Origin: Trichaptum fuscoviolaceum
Taxonomy: Eukaryota; Basidiomycota; Agaricomycetes; Hymenochaetales; Trichaptaceae
Length of the DNA stretch: 64,000 nt
NCBI GenBank assembly: GCA_910574455.1
Contig: CAJSYZ010000010.1
Span: forward strand, 958,770 to 1,022,769
Direction: 5' to 3'
A program made the position numbers and the translations under genes. The notes beneath the pieces are model-generated. The model saw only the letters and a program-made list of their open reading frames with translations. It did not search any database and was not told where the DNA came from. Within the stretch, counting starts at the first letter, position 1; every line of letters begins with the position of its first letter. Positions 23,201-34,331 of this stretch are shown piece after piece.

Positions 23201-24872
23201 AAGTTTACGTTGATTCTGGTCGGCGAGATCAGCAGCGTCTTCGAGCCGGTGACTCTCAAGGAGAGCTTCTGCTTGGGAGATGAGAGTAGAGGGCAAAAGA
23301 GCGGAGATGCTATTGCTAGACAACACGAGAGCGTTCGAACGAGGGAAAAGAGGTGGTCGAGCTAACGATTTGGAGGGTCGCAACGGAGGTGTAAGGCCAG
23401 ACCCAGAGGGTTCATCACATTGCTCTGGAGTTAGAGTAATGGGTATTAGTTTAAGCTTCTCCGTTCGATGAGTTGAGGGAACAAGGAAGCCAGAGAAACA
23501 AGTTATGAGGGATTGTAAGTCTGAACCGTTCGGTGGGGTTGGAGAAGAACTTGTGGGTGAATATACTGATGGAGAAACGACTTGAACAATCGCTTGTGTC
23601 TCAAGGTTGTGTATTTCGATCGTCTTGTTAGGGAGCAGCGCTGCAACATGGGGATAGTCAACACCTACGGAAAAAAGAGATTAGACTACAGCAAGTTCTG
23701 ATACTAGAGGAGGATAAACTCACACACGGATTCAGGGTGACTTGGCCACTCCAGCGTTCCTCGAACAGGATCCCCGTTACCAGTCACAAATACGCCCATC
23801 GTCGTCCGACCCATGCAGCTCAGTAATAGAAACTCGGTCTCGTTAACAACAGCAATTCCAGGCTTATAAGACGGAGCGGCTTGGTCTTCGTCGGGAACTT
23901 GCTCAATGGGGAGGAGGCCAAAGGAAGCGGCGGCTACCAAATCTACCATGTTGTAGAACTCTCCGTCCGCCGCGCAGAGATGTCGACCATTTCGCCGGGC
24001 GTACCTTAAACCTTGTGCATTTGGTAGTTCCTGTAACGATGCAAGATAAATTTGACGTATTGGATGGGAATCCAGGTACTTACTCGCTGTAATACAAGTC
24101 TCTCCTTCAAGCTATACAAGTGAATTGCAGTTCGTTTGATGACGCAGAATTCAACTGCCTTGACGCTCTGGTTCGAATATGGATCTGATGCAGAAGGAGA
24201 TGGAAGTCTCATTGCTTGCTCGTCGACTGCGAATGAAACAACATTTCGAATGGGGCGAATTATTTGGGAGGGAAGGGGGTCCAATGATGGGATAACGTAG
24301 AAATGTATTTGATGGTCTGCAAAGAAGGTCGTACGTTTGCTTTACGCGAGATACGAGCAACGCACCACTCAGAATTAAGGCGCGAGATATACTCGGTAGT
24401 AACGCTATCTCGTCGACAGCCTTGTTTGTCGGAAGTGTCTGCCTGGAGAGAAGCGTATATGATTCTGGCTTTGAAATGTCAAACGATGGCGAGCGAAAAG
24501 TACTGTCGGTTACTTACCGAGCCCTGACTGTTTGCCTGAAGCGCATAGCGAAGAAGAGTACCGTCGGAGCACCCAACGTAAATTTCGGACCCTATGTGAG
24601 AATTAGTTCAGAACATATCATGAAGGTTCGTCGTAGGTATTCGCCTGTTGCTTGCGCGCAAGTCACTCCTGGGTTCGACGTCTCCGTTCTCGACGTTCGC
24701 CCTATTCCTGTATTTCAATTGACGCTTAGCATACTAATAGTAGGAGGAGCTTCCGAGTCCTCCTACCAAAGCCTGAGTCTGGTACTTCATTGTCGAAAAC
24801 AAGAGGTATTAACTGCTGAAGTTGATATGGCGGAACATCCAGAGCATCAACGGAAGAGAAAGCCATATTCAT
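20252..24872 (-). CDS. VPS3: CORVET subunit VPS3 / TGFBRAP1-like protein
   Basis: Large endosomal tethering protein. The N-terminal region matches a CNH domain (IYVGCSDGTLLRYALQ, KAVDEIALLP, IHFYVIPSL, FVTGNGDPVRGTLEWPSHPESV), a beta-propeller used by Vps3/Vps39 to bind Rab GTPases. It is followed by the Vps39/TGFBRAP1 domain-1 block (RYVYQRIGFRCLEETLFEDA, LAGELDPRILVRYFPDLRGDLL) and a helical-repeat C-terminus including LYSLIDGPSEIVLTEVE, NGQYNALCKLYARAGDEDKLLEAW and the near-terminal SFLTRSFRRTLHASHEGQIIKAISSGQNLEV. The start is taken as the ATG at 24872 (MNMAFSSVDALDVPPYQLQQ); the stop is at 20252. Introns are short and numerous; I did not resolve every boundary, especially in the first 300 bp. 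Vps3 is preferred to Vps39 because of the LFEDA...LDPRILVRYFPDLRG block, but the closely related Vps39 is the alternative. Confidence 0.82.
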
Positions 24873-25326
24873 GGCTTTGAGTTTGGTTTTATGAAAGCTA
24901 GCACATTAGCAGAGAATATTTGGCATGATTACTTCTAGAGCTGAGAGTGGAAGATGATCGAGCTTGGTTTTGGTCACCGAGGGCAGCCTGCGCCAGAGCA
25001 ATCGCGAGACTGAGAGAGAGAGAAATTGAAGTTCCCACGATTGCTACGTTATATGCCACTGGCAGTGACCGGATCGTCAAGTTCGAGTTGTCTATCTTTT
25101 CCTCCGTCATTAGGCCAAACGTACTTCTCTCGTTGGGAGACAATCTTGTATCCCATCATCACCTTGTCCCACAATTAGCTACCTAGCTTCAAGAAGAAGA
25201 AATAGACTGGTTGCGACATAAAAGTAAGAAGTTTCATCCACAAATATATCGTGATTCCCCAATTGACTTTGACACCGTACGATTGATGCGCAATACAGCA
25301 CCATCACCTTTCAAGATACAGAATTG
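24873..25326. other. divergent intergenic region
   Basis: This 454-bp gap separates the VPS3-like start (-) from the first F-box gene (+). It holds a short GA-rich run near 25010-25023 and one CACTGGCA octamer at 25057-25064. No gene seen. Confidence 0.5.
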
Positions 25327-26547
25327 ATGAATAACGAAGCAGGACCTGGCATGTTACCGGAAGAGATATTGGTACTGATCATACAAATGGCCATGGATGG
25401 TCCTGCCCTCGAAAGATATCGCGAAGAAAACGTAGAATTCGGTTGGCCATTCATCGTTGGCAACAGCGATCTTCGGGAGACGTTTACCCAAGCTTCTAAA
25501 CCTAAACTCCCTATTGCATTGGTGTCCCGTACATTCTGGCGCATCGCTCTAAAGTTTCTTTATGATACAGTCGTCCTGACGAATGTCGTAAGTCTGAAGC
25601 TCCTGGTAGACGTCTTGTCGCTACGTTCAGGCCATTCAAACCATCGCATCGCGGACTACATAAAAACCGTTATCATTCTCCCTCGAGCGTTTCTTGGGGA
25701 CGTAGCGGAAGTGGGGGACTTCTCTCTCGCTGTCATATCTGTCCTGGGTCATTGCACGGCGCTTCAGCGCGTCGTCATCAGAACTCCCAACGTAGCAATG
25801 CGCTTAGGTTGGGAGGCCTGGGGAGAATATGGGCCGCGCATTGTACGAACAATATCCTCCTCTGTGAAATACCTGGATTTATACTGTTACCGTGGAAAAT
25901 GGCAGTTGTACGAAACGGAATCTAAGCCACAGCTTCGCTACCTCCGTATCACCGGGATGGTAGACGAAGGCGACGACATGTTGTCGTACAGGTTTTCAGC
26001 ACTATCTCACCTTTCCGTCGATATCCTAAGGGGAAACTGTGCCCGATTTTTCGCTTCATGGCAGATGGAAAGCCTGACGCATCTATACTTGCATGAGGTA
26101 GGGAATGATTTGGAGGAGACCAGGCCTTTTTGGGAAAAGCAGAAGCCTTCGATTTTACTGCTGCACCTTGGAGATGCAAGTCGCATAGACCGAGTGCTTG
26201 CGAGGGCGATTCTCGGCGGTGTACAGAATCTCCGAACTCTGGAGTACTCTCATCCTGGAGAGGTACCGCCTATTTGGGAAAACAGTGCACTACCTCGATC
26301 TCTTGAAAGGGTTACAGTGGCGACAAGGAGTGCTTATTTACGAGCCTTGTCGGGCTATTTGTGTCTTGCTGAACAATTGCACGAATTCCAACATCCTGCC
26401 ATGCCAGCAATGAAAGCCCCACCCACAGTGCTTATCACCCATGACAACGCGATGGATAAGACAAAGGACGAGCTCGAGCGTGCTCTTTTGACATTCTCGG
26501 GCAAAGTAAACGTACAAATCAAAGGGACATGTATATGGGCTTTATAG
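25327..26547 (+). CDS. F-box-like protein, tandem copy 1, intronless
   Basis: Single-exon protein of 406 residues. The N-terminus carries a degenerate F-box (MLPEEILVLIIQMAMDGPALERYR), then an FGWPF block and ALVSRTFWRIALKFLYDTVVL, the usual second part of fungal F-box modules. The rest is a leucine-rich, irregular repeat region (LQRVVIRTP, LRYLRITGMV, LTHLYLHE, LRTLEYSHPGEV, LHEFQHPAMP). By family analogy it would be a substrate adaptor of an SCF ubiquitin ligase; no substrate can be inferred. It is clearly paralogous to the gene at 27030, sharing FWEKQKPSI/FWKAQKPSI, NLRTLEY and HPGEV blocks. Start ATG 25327 is used; an upstream TTG extends the frame by one codon only. Both copies lack introns, unlike most neighbours. 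Confidence 0.8.
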   Translation: MNNEAGPGMLPEEILVLIIQMAMDGPALERYREENVEFGWPFIVGNSDLRETFTQASKPKLPIALVSRTFWRIALKFLYDTVVLTNVVSLKLLVDVLSLRSGHSNHRIADYIKTVIILPRAFLGDVAEVGDFSLAVISVLGHCTALQRVVIRTPNVAMRLGWEAWGEYGPRIVRTISSSVKYLDLYCYRGKWQLYETESKPQLRYLRITGMVDEGDDMLSYRFSALSHLSVDILRGNCARFFASWQMESLTHLYLHEVGNDLEETRPFWEKQKPSILLLHLGDASRIDRVLARAILGGVQNLRTLEYSHPGEVPPIWENSALPRSLERVTVATRSAYLRALSGYLCLAEQLHEFQHPAMPAMKAPPTVLITHDNAMDKTKDELERALLTFSGKVNVQIKGTCIWAL

Positions 26548-27029
26548 TTTATTCATCGAACATACGTGGCCGCGGCCTGGGTATCATGTGTATCCACAGA
26601 ATGCGAAAAATTGTGCCTATATAAGGACGTCTTTTCTTGAATTATGCACCGACTCAACTTGAAAGTATGTCGTTTATGTGAAAGTTTTTCATACAAAGTA
26701 TTGGACGAAGTACAGTACTTAGGAATAAAATCCCACGACCTACTACTACTAGTAGTAGGTTTATACTCAGTTCAAAATCATGACTCGAGTCGACTTGAAG
26801 TCAAACACTGAAAAGAAGAAGCCGCCTCGAAGCAGACTTTACTGGTCTGCGCAGTCTTCTCAGTGCTAATACAGTTAGCAGACCTTGTCTTCGGTAAATT
26901 GGAAATCTCAAATTTCAATATGGTCTCGCTTGACATTCAAGTTTTAGTTAGAAGTTTGGAGACCCATACCTCTCTGGCAAATCATCTTGCATTCGACGTA
27001 AAGCCATCCTCAATCAATTTCCAAGAGGA
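26548..27029. other. intergenic spacer between the tandem F-box genes
   Basis: No gene. It contains an almost perfect palindrome at 26738-26760: 11-nt arms ACCTACTACTA and TAGTAGTAGGT around a single C. The core CTACTAGTAG recurs upstream of SEC23 at 50484-50499. Confidence 0.6.
26738..26760. repeat. CTACTAGTAG inverted repeat
   Basis: Perfect 11-nt arms around one central C, lying about 270 bp upstream of the start codon at 27030. Could be a binding site for a dimeric regulator or a short hairpin; only the symmetry is observed. Confidence 0.75.
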
Positions 27030-28310
27030 ATGGATAGTGATACAGGACTTGCTGGACTCCCCGAAGAAATCTTAGAGGCAATCATCCGAATGGCTTCAGG
27101 CGGTCCTACCTTAGCCTGTTATCGCGACCCAGACATCGAGTTTGGCTGGCCCCACACGACGCGCATCGGTCGCGAATTTCGAGAGTCACTCTTCATCAAG
27201 CGGTCAGTTGTTCTGGTCTGTCGAAAATTCTGGCGGATTGGGATCCCGTTATTACTCGAAACAATCCTGCTGGAGGAAGCTGGAGGATCGAAGGCCTTAG
27301 CTAACGCTTTGTCCGTTCACTCAAATCCTACATTCAGTCCTCGTACGAAGCCCCCACCCGAGTCAGTCGGCAGAGCGACAAAGCTGCGGGATCATCGTAT
27401 CTCCTATCACGTTAAAACATTACTCTTCCTCCCTCGTCTATTGCTAGATCCGTCGGATATATACACACTATCGCAGGCATACCACACTATTCTCAGGTTC
27501 TGTCCGTCGCTTCAGTGCATTCTCATTAGAAAGCCTGAAACAAACCCCTTGGTGCAGATCGGATGGCGCACATGCGGACCGTCAATCATAAAGGCAACGC
27601 CTCTTACAGTTGCACATCTCGATGTTGAACCTGCCACCGATGTATCTTGGAAGCCAGCATATTTGAGCAAAACCTCAACGGCTTCTAATGTGCGCTCTCT
27701 GCGAATCATTGCGCCAGTTAGCAAAGGCGATACCATGCTATCTTACAATTTTCCCTCCTTAACGCATCTCTGCGTTAATTATGTTAAACGGAATTGTGTT
27801 CGACTTTTTCCTCTCTGGAAAATGGACAATTTAACACATCTATACGTTACTATGCTAGTGACGGATGACTCGGAGGCAGTCAAATCGTTCTGGAAAGCGC
27901 AGAAACCGTCGATCACGCTACTGCACTTCGGGCATGCATCAAACATAACAGAAATCCTCGCGAGCGCGATTCTCGAAGGTGTACCGAACCTCCGAACTCT
28001 AGAGTACTTTCATCCCGGGGAAGTAGCTCCTATATGGAGGAGAAACCTTCTACCTCAATCGTTCGAAAAGGTTACCGTAGCGGTGTCGGACGCCTGTCTA
28101 GAAAGCTGGACGGACTACTTGCGTCTTGCTGAGCAGGTGCACGAGTTCCAGTATCCTCCTCTGCCTAAGATGTCAAGGCCTCCCATCGTGCTTCTAGGTA
28201 CTGAAACCACAGCAACCAGCAATGAGAAAGAGCTCAAACGTGCTCTGGAGACATTCCCTGGCAGTCCGCTTGTGGAAGTCAGATGTTCAGCGCTGTTGTT
28301 TGAGAAGTAG
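27030..28310 (+). CDS. F-box-like protein, tandem copy 2, intronless
   Basis: Single-exon protein of 426 residues, paralogue of the gene at 25327. The N-terminal F-box reads GLPEEILEAIIRMASGGPTLACYRDPDIEFGWP, followed by VVLVCRKFWRIGIPLLLETILLEE. Downstream is a leucine-rich region with LQCILIRKPE, VRSLRIIAPV, LTHLCVNYV, LTHLYVTML, LRTLEYFHPGEVAPIW and a conserved LAEQVHEFQYPPLP block matching LAEQLHEFQHPAMP in copy 1. It carries an insertion of about 15 residues around TFSPRTKPPPE absent from copy 1. Likely an SCF adaptor by family; target unknown. Start ATG 27030 puts the F-box ten residues in. The tandem arrangement and shared intronless structure suggest local duplication. It is convergent with ARL8. 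Confidence 0.8.
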   Translation: MDSDTGLAGLPEEILEAIIRMASGGPTLACYRDPDIEFGWPHTTRIGREFRESLFIKRSVVLVCRKFWRIGIPLLLETILLEEAGGSKALANALSVHSNPTFSPRTKPPPESVGRATKLRDHRISYHVKTLLFLPRLLLDPSDIYTLSQAYHTILRFCPSLQCILIRKPETNPLVQIGWRTCGPSIIKATPLTVAHLDVEPATDVSWKPAYLSKTSTASNVRSLRIIAPVSKGDTMLSYNFPSLTHLCVNYVKRNCVRLFPLWKMDNLTHLYVTMLVTDDSEAVKSFWKAQKPSITLLHFGHASNITEILASAILEGVPNLRTLEYFHPGEVAPIWRRNLLPQSFEKVTVAVSDACLESWTDYLRLAEQVHEFQYPPLPKMSRPPIVLLGTETTATSNEKELKRALETFPGSPLVEVRCSALLFEK

Positions 28311-28999
28311 GTGCCACGTAGCTACTACATGTCTTTATTGTGTTGTCTCCTGAAACTACTTTTAAGTGTTGTAAAGTATTGTGGTATTGTCAATCTACTT
28401 ATCGTTGTCATCACAGTTGTTGTAGTTTACCTATTCGTTTCGCGCTGCACTCTCACAAATTGATGCACCAGACGACGGCCAACACTTATTCCAGTCAAAG
28501 CTCCTTAAGCCCACGGCCATTACAACGGAGTATCCTTTTCGCGAGGATAATTACTGTAATGCGCCACTGGTGCTTATTATGTTAGTAGTATGTATTGACA
28601 AGTGTAATTGCATTTGTCCTTATATGCAAAGTCATGGCGTCCGCCCTGAAGCTAAGCCTGACGAAGACAATAAGCTAAGTCCGTTGTCCATGTGGTAGAT
28701 GAAGGTCGAGACTCCCGAAAGCTTCCGGCATGGTGAAACAATTCTAAGACGGGTGAACTAAGGTGCATCATGCATGTGCAGAGAATAAGCAACGTTATGT
28801 AGTCTCCGAAGAATTTAAAGTGGTAGAATGTTACAGGCTGAGGTGGTGACGAAACGTATTCCACCACTCTCAGAATTCACTAGTACAACCAGTAATCGAG
28901 TCTAGATTGCGTATGATACAAGTCATGCATGCGGGGAAGGAAAGCGAAAGCGATACGTCACAAGTCATGAACCAAGAATTATAAGGACGGATTCGCCCT
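28311..28999. other. convergent intergenic region
   Basis: The 3' flanks of the second F-box gene and ARL8. Short open frames exist but none is convincing. Confidence 0.5.
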
Positions 29000-30428
29000 C
29001 TAATGGCCTCGTTCAGATAACCACTGCACGACGATATCGCTACAGTCGAGACAAATACACGAATAGGGAATGAATGACGAGTGAACGGAGCCGGACCGAC
29101 GACGGAAGCAAATCCGCAGTCCCGAAAATTGCAGTGGGCGGAGACAAAGAAAAATGGTTTAGTTGATAAGCGTACATTTCGCTGTACAGGAAATCAGCCA
29201 CTTACAGATTATGTTGGTTGCGCATTGAACACTAGAATGATGAAAGTTCAGTACCTAGTTCGCCCTCGGAACAATCTGGAACCCGATTATAACGTACCGA
29301 ATAACACTGGGGCAGGTTCGGATCAAGATGGTGGCAAAATGTAAGTTGTCGTCAGTCAGTGTAAGAACGAGCGATAGTCGGGCCACAACATATGAATGGA
29401 GACTTACCGATACTGTCCGTCCTTGGATTTTGTCCAATTGCCTGTGGGGATATTGATCAGTTTCCATTCCAATGTGCCGCTCAAGGCGATCCCTCATGGT
29501 TTGAGAATGTGTACATACAGTGCAGTGATTAGCTCTTCAACCGGTGCATGTCCATCAAGATCACTCTTGTTGCCGAGCTGCGGACCATGATCAATAAGCG
29601 AGTCCGATAGCAAAAATCATGGCATTAAAGTAAGTCTCACCACGAGTAAAGGTACTCCTCCTATGTGTCCATAGGATAGGAGAGAGTGTAGCTCAAAGCG
29701 CGCTGAATCAAATCTCTCCTTCTGAATAGTCGGCGAACGGAATTAGGCAGATTGTGTCGGAATAATGATGGACGAAGAGTCAGACGAGCAACGGGAATAG
29801 ACAAGAAATGGAGCGGAGGGCACTGACGTCCGTGGAGTCTACGACAAAACTGTAGTAAACATTCCAGCCATTCGCAAAGGGAAGGTAGAAAGGCCGAGGC
29901 TGTCAGAAACATTGACGGAAAAGGGAAGCGATGTGAGAGACACGCGTACACGATGGCATCGACTCCGCTGCAGTACCTCTCCCACATCGACCGGAATTTG
30001 GGCTGCCCTGCGCCGGAAAGTCAATTGATATTTCATCTCTCCTCTTGGACTGGAATGCAGAGCACAGCCCACGGATGCTGACCTGCGACATCCCAAATCT
30101 TCATGGAGACGTTACCCTTCCGGACATTACGCAGATTAAACGCAACGGTTGGAATAACATCCTCCGTCCACTAGATGAAATGAAGTTAACTACTAGTTTG
30201 TGTAATAATGTCCGACGTACGTACCTGCCCTGAGCCGAGAACATTCACGAAGGTCGATTTCCCGGAAGCCTGAGTCAAGAAGGCACAGTTAACTCGTCTT
30301 AGCACTGCTGCGGCACTAAATCTCCGTTAACGAATGCTCACCTGCAAGCCAACAACAGCTATTTCAGCATGTTTCGTGAAAAAGAGACCAGAAAACCATT
30401 GGAAGAGCGAAGTAAAGAAGAGAACCAT
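29000..30428 (-). CDS. ARL8: ADP-ribosylation factor-like GTPase Arl8, 11 exons
   Basis: Small GTPase of the Arl8 subfamily, which acts on lysosome/vacuole and endosome membranes in transport and fusion. Exons: 30428-30342, 30269-30225, 30170-30083, 30007-29950, 29849-29828, 29721-29641, 29577-29519, 29441-29408, 29306-29298, 29231-29206, 29039-29000; total 549 nt, 182 residues, near the usual 186. It begins with an amphipathic N-terminus ([17 protein letters not shown]) used for membrane binding in place of myristoylation. G motifs: [12 protein letters not shown] (P-loop), IPTVAFNLR (switch I), [17 protein letters not shown] (switch II), GNKSD (base recognition) and CYSCSMR. The DxGGQ motif reads DVAGQ here. 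Exon 9 is only 9 nt (Cys-Tyr-Ser) and exon 5 is 22 nt; both are needed to match the conserved VYxVD and CYSxS segments. All introns are GT-AG and phase-consistent. Confidence 0.92.
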
Positions 30429-31962
30429 CTTGTAGTGCAAGCATAACAGTTGCACAGCGATGGTGACGACTCGGAGACTGGAGCGTGTTGTGGCATTGAT
30501 ACATGACGTAAGCGATCTTCAACTTGAAGCGAAGGTGTTCGAGTTTAAACTTTCCCCAGTCGTTATTTTTTGCCTCTTTGACACTCTTATTCACTTCCAT
30601 TTCTCCATCTCCAGGTCTTGAAGATCGCCTGGTATTACAATAAGCTTAGCGTAGCCACAAAGACGAAGCCATATCAATCTTCAACCAGCCAACCCTACGA
30701 ATCGTATGCCTTATCGAATACAGTCCGAGTCTTGCATAGGCTGATTCACCTGGACGCAATCTATCCAGCAGCTCGCTTCTTAGCATAACCGGGTATCGGG
30801 TCAACAGTCGAACCTCAGGCTGAGCACTTTACGCTGTCTTCTGTTTGATGCAAACCGGCCGACTGAGTCAATTGCACAAACATCACCGATCGCAAGTGGA
30901 TACAAGTCTCGGGTGCTCACTACTTCACTCACGAAAGACCTATTGTTCCATGAATCGAGAAGATCGAGATACTATTTCTCGGTAGTTGTCAAATAAATTT
31001 GAAGCCGCCATGAGGCACGATGACTCCGGGTGCGTGGAAAGTTAGGATTTTTTTTGGTTCCGCAGGCGCTAACGTGAAATTACGCTTAGACAACAGCGGT
31101 CCCGCGAACACTATCATAGGCCTCGAGGCGAAAGCTGCGTAGATATCAGAAGCGCTGGCGGTTATGACCACCATTGACTCGAGGATGGCTGTGGGTTAGT
31201 CGGCGGAGAGTTGCCCTATTGGGAAGATGTGGCCCAAAAAGGCATGCTTTAAGGAGTCCTTTCTGAGCGGACACAAATAAGGATTTGGCTTTTTGCTTCC
31301 ATGACTACCGCGCTCGAGTCAGTTATTGCAAAGCTCTCGTAAAACAAATGGCTGACCACCACAGAGACGCTTAGCCTATTATGCCCACCCCTCTCGAGTA
31401 TTCAAGGTGTCAAAGTTACCCAGAGGTCACAGGGCCAAGCCGTAATACAAGGACCAATGCCTGATCAATGATCGAGTGCCGGTGCGATGACAATAGGCCT
31501 TCGGAATGCAGGCACGAGGCTCCCCGCTTCTGCAATCGCGCTTTCACTTTCCGCCTTTTGTTGTGCACTGCTGTTAACGGCCCACGGCGCTATTATTGAC
31601 ACTAATTAGTGGCCTGTCTCTGCTTCCATGCGCCTTCTGCCTGGATCCGGATGTGTGGTTTTTGTTAGATCACCCCAAGATTCGAATTGCGACAATGCTT
31701 GTGACGGAAGGCTTGCCCGGGTTAAATGGCGGACTCAAATCGCCTTCTATGTCTTGTGCTCGTCAATCCTCTCTTCTCTCGCGAGAAACGTATTTATAAC
31801 TCTAGACGCGTTTCAGCGAGACGCTACTTACTCTCCTCTCCTCTTAACTCTCAAATAAAGGCTTTGGCCCTTTCGACCTATCATCTTTGCCTCCCTTCTT
31901 CTATCGCTACTTGTCCTCGTCCTCGACACTCCTCGTACCTTGATTACTACATCAGTGATAGC
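30429..31962. other. intergenic region between ARL8 and an orphan gene
   Basis: About 1.5 kb with no recognised gene. A TATA-like TATTTATA lies at 31791-31798 about 170 bp before the start codon at 31963, followed by a C/T-rich leader; together they look like a fungal core promoter for the downstream gene. Confidence 0.5.
31791..31798 (+). promoter_or_regulatory. possible TATA element
   Basis: TATTTATA lies about 165 bp upstream of the ATG at 31963 and is followed by a pyrimidine-rich tract. Prediction from position and composition only. Confidence 0.35.
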
Positions 31963-32893
31963 ATGCAAGCTGCTTACCTTCATCCGTCGTCTTCAGCCAT
32001 GTCGTCTACTCCATTCGCGCGCCATCCAGACAACAGACATTCGCAGCTCTTGACTCCAGTATCTCACTTCCCCTCACGAATGCTTCCACCCCCGGGAACT
32101 ACACCTCGCATACTACCAGGTGGCGGGAAAATTCATGTATGTACTCAATTGATTCCATATCCTAAGTAGGAGCGCTTGTTTAAACTAACTTCCTAACCCA
32201 GAATGGCGTGACAGTTGAAGTTCGTAGATTTAATATGCGGACGAAGAAGTGGATGCCGTGGATACCTGGCGTTGTAGTCGGACATCGTGTTGAGCGCTTC
32301 CATGTATGTTTGCTCTTGTTCTCGGGTATAATTATCGTCTGATGATTAATCTTGATATTATAGGTTGGATCAGAGCTGGACTTATATGATGTCCAAACGA
32401 CTTATCCCAATGTTTCTGTGGACACGTACATTCCTTTCCTCGGAGAGCTGCGGGACAGCCTCTATTTCCAACCTTCCGATTCAGCGAAAGAGATGATGGA
32501 GAAAGTGACGGATATGGTATGTGTTCAAAGTTATCGATCTTCATGCCCCTTCGTATGTGAATTTGTGGTCTTAATGTTCTGTCTTCCTCGTCTAGAAAAA
32601 GGTGTTCGCTTTTGTACAAGTGCCCAACGTGGATGGATCGGTATCTCAAGCGTGGTTACCAGCGATCGTTGTGGTAAGGCTCTTGTTCTCTGTTTTTGTC
32701 TCCAAACCACATTCTGACAATTTTGATCCTCTTCTAGAGTAAACGCTCCGAGACTACCCAAGTTCATATACTCGCCGGGCCGTTAAGAGGGCAAAACGTA
32801 CCAGCCCCACACATCCTGCCATACAATCCTGAGACTGCAGAAGCCATCCGCAAAACCGGCCAGATTGCCTACTGGGAAAAGGGCACAAACTAG
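31963..32893 (+). CDS. orphan protein, five exons, basic and Pro-rich N-terminus
   Basis: I do not recognise the family. Exons 31963-32136, 32202-32303, 32364-32516, 32596-32673 and 32738-32893 give 220 residues; every intron is phase 0 and has canonical ends. The N-terminal ~55 residues are Pro/Ser-rich and end in ILPGGGKIH. The rest looks folded, with alternating hydrophobic strands: VTVEVRRFNMRTKKWMPWI, PGVVVGHRVERFHVGSELDL, KK-VFAFVQVPNV, AWLPAIVV, TTQVHILAGPLRGQNVPAPH. The strand-rich pattern with Gly-Pro turns is compatible with SH3-like/KOW-type barrels, but this is weak. No signal peptide or membrane span. A neighbouring orphan (34332) ends with a similar LILSGPWAGQIK motif, so the two may be distantly related. 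Confidence 0.75.
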
Positions 32894-34331
32894 CGACTCT
32901 TCTCGTGCTCAATCGCCTATCCTCTCCGCTCCTATAGTTTTGGCTGTTCGTCTGGTCTACGTCGCCCTCATCGTTCTTTTGTAATACCATCGGGTTTAAT
33001 AAGTCTGGTTTGTTTTTGTCTTCTCCATCTCTCACATATCGCCGCACGTCAATTATTATTATACACCGCAATGTTTTTCTTCCCTGTCGCTCTTGTCGCT
33101 CTGCTTCGTACATTCTAATCCGGCTCGTCTTGTTCTTTCACCGTAACGCCTCGCATGCCCCATCCATTTCATTGCGGTGTCCCCATCGCTCATGTTCACG
33201 GACTTACGGTCTTAGAACGCTTTGTATGTCTTGAAGTTGATGTCTATTCTATGTACTTTACGGCTCATGTACAGTACCTAGATCCACGCACAATAACGAA
33301 ATTAGTACATATACCATATCTCTTCAGTGGAAGCCCGACCTGAAGCCTCCGGGAGACATTAATAAATATAAACTATCCGTGAGTATTTTATTACGGCGTT
33401 AGACATCAAGCTTTTGTCTTCGTCCGTCTCATCGCATGTCCCAAAAGTATGAAGCTCTTCGAATCCTAAGAATGTATTGTAGCTTGTCCGATTGCTTAGT
33501 GCGTTCCCTCGCTTATTAATAACACCCCTCAGAGTTCTTCCGGGATCTATATCTTCTCATGACGTGACAATAGTACTAATTCTTCATCTCGCACAGACCT
33601 CAACCGAACTATGTATGCTTGTCGCATGATCAAACTGAAGGTAAACGAAAACGGCCTCTTTCGATATGCGCAGCTACTCGATGGAGTCTACAAACTCACT
33701 ACAAGAAACAATCGGTATTGTCTGAACCTTGAGCTAAACACTATTGTCTGGCTCTGGCAGCTCATGTGAAGGTCCATGCACTATCCCCTTCACTGGCATC
33801 CCTGTCAGATAATTACTACTTCTCGGGTTTTGTTCAGTTTGACGTTCCTGAGAAGCTTTTCATGATGCGGTCGAAGCCCCTCTTGTTCTTTGGTCGTTGG
33901 CAAAATTCGCAGCATATAAAGAGTATATGCGCAGCAAATGATCGTAAACGTAATAGCCGTTGGGGAGCGATAATAGAAGTATAGTTACCGGTTTATGGGA
34001 GAGCATCGAAGATAGCGAGTTAAGCCATCTTATCTTCCGTACACAACGAGTGTTGTCCTGACTGCCATGTTTATAGTGACAGAGCAGAATACAAGAGCGC
34101 AAAATTCACACAACAAGCTTCAGCAACTCAAAAAGGCAGCTTCACGTGGAACTGCCTTATCTGTACTTACTTTGCCTCGAGGCGAAAATGGATTTTCTGT
34201 TTTATTTGCTATGGGTCCTCCTCGTGTCAATTAACTTCCGATTCGCTCGTCTATCGGACGACAGCGTGTGCTCTCTATCACTTTCGGAGCACAATAGGAG
34301 ACACCCCCACCCTCTCCCTATAATCTCTATT
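32894..34331. other. intergenic region
   Basis: About 1.4 kb with no recognised gene. One CACTGGCA copy lies at 33791-33798. Direct upstream DNA of the gene at 34332 stays open in its frame back to 34146 but probably represents leader sequence. Confidence 0.5.
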
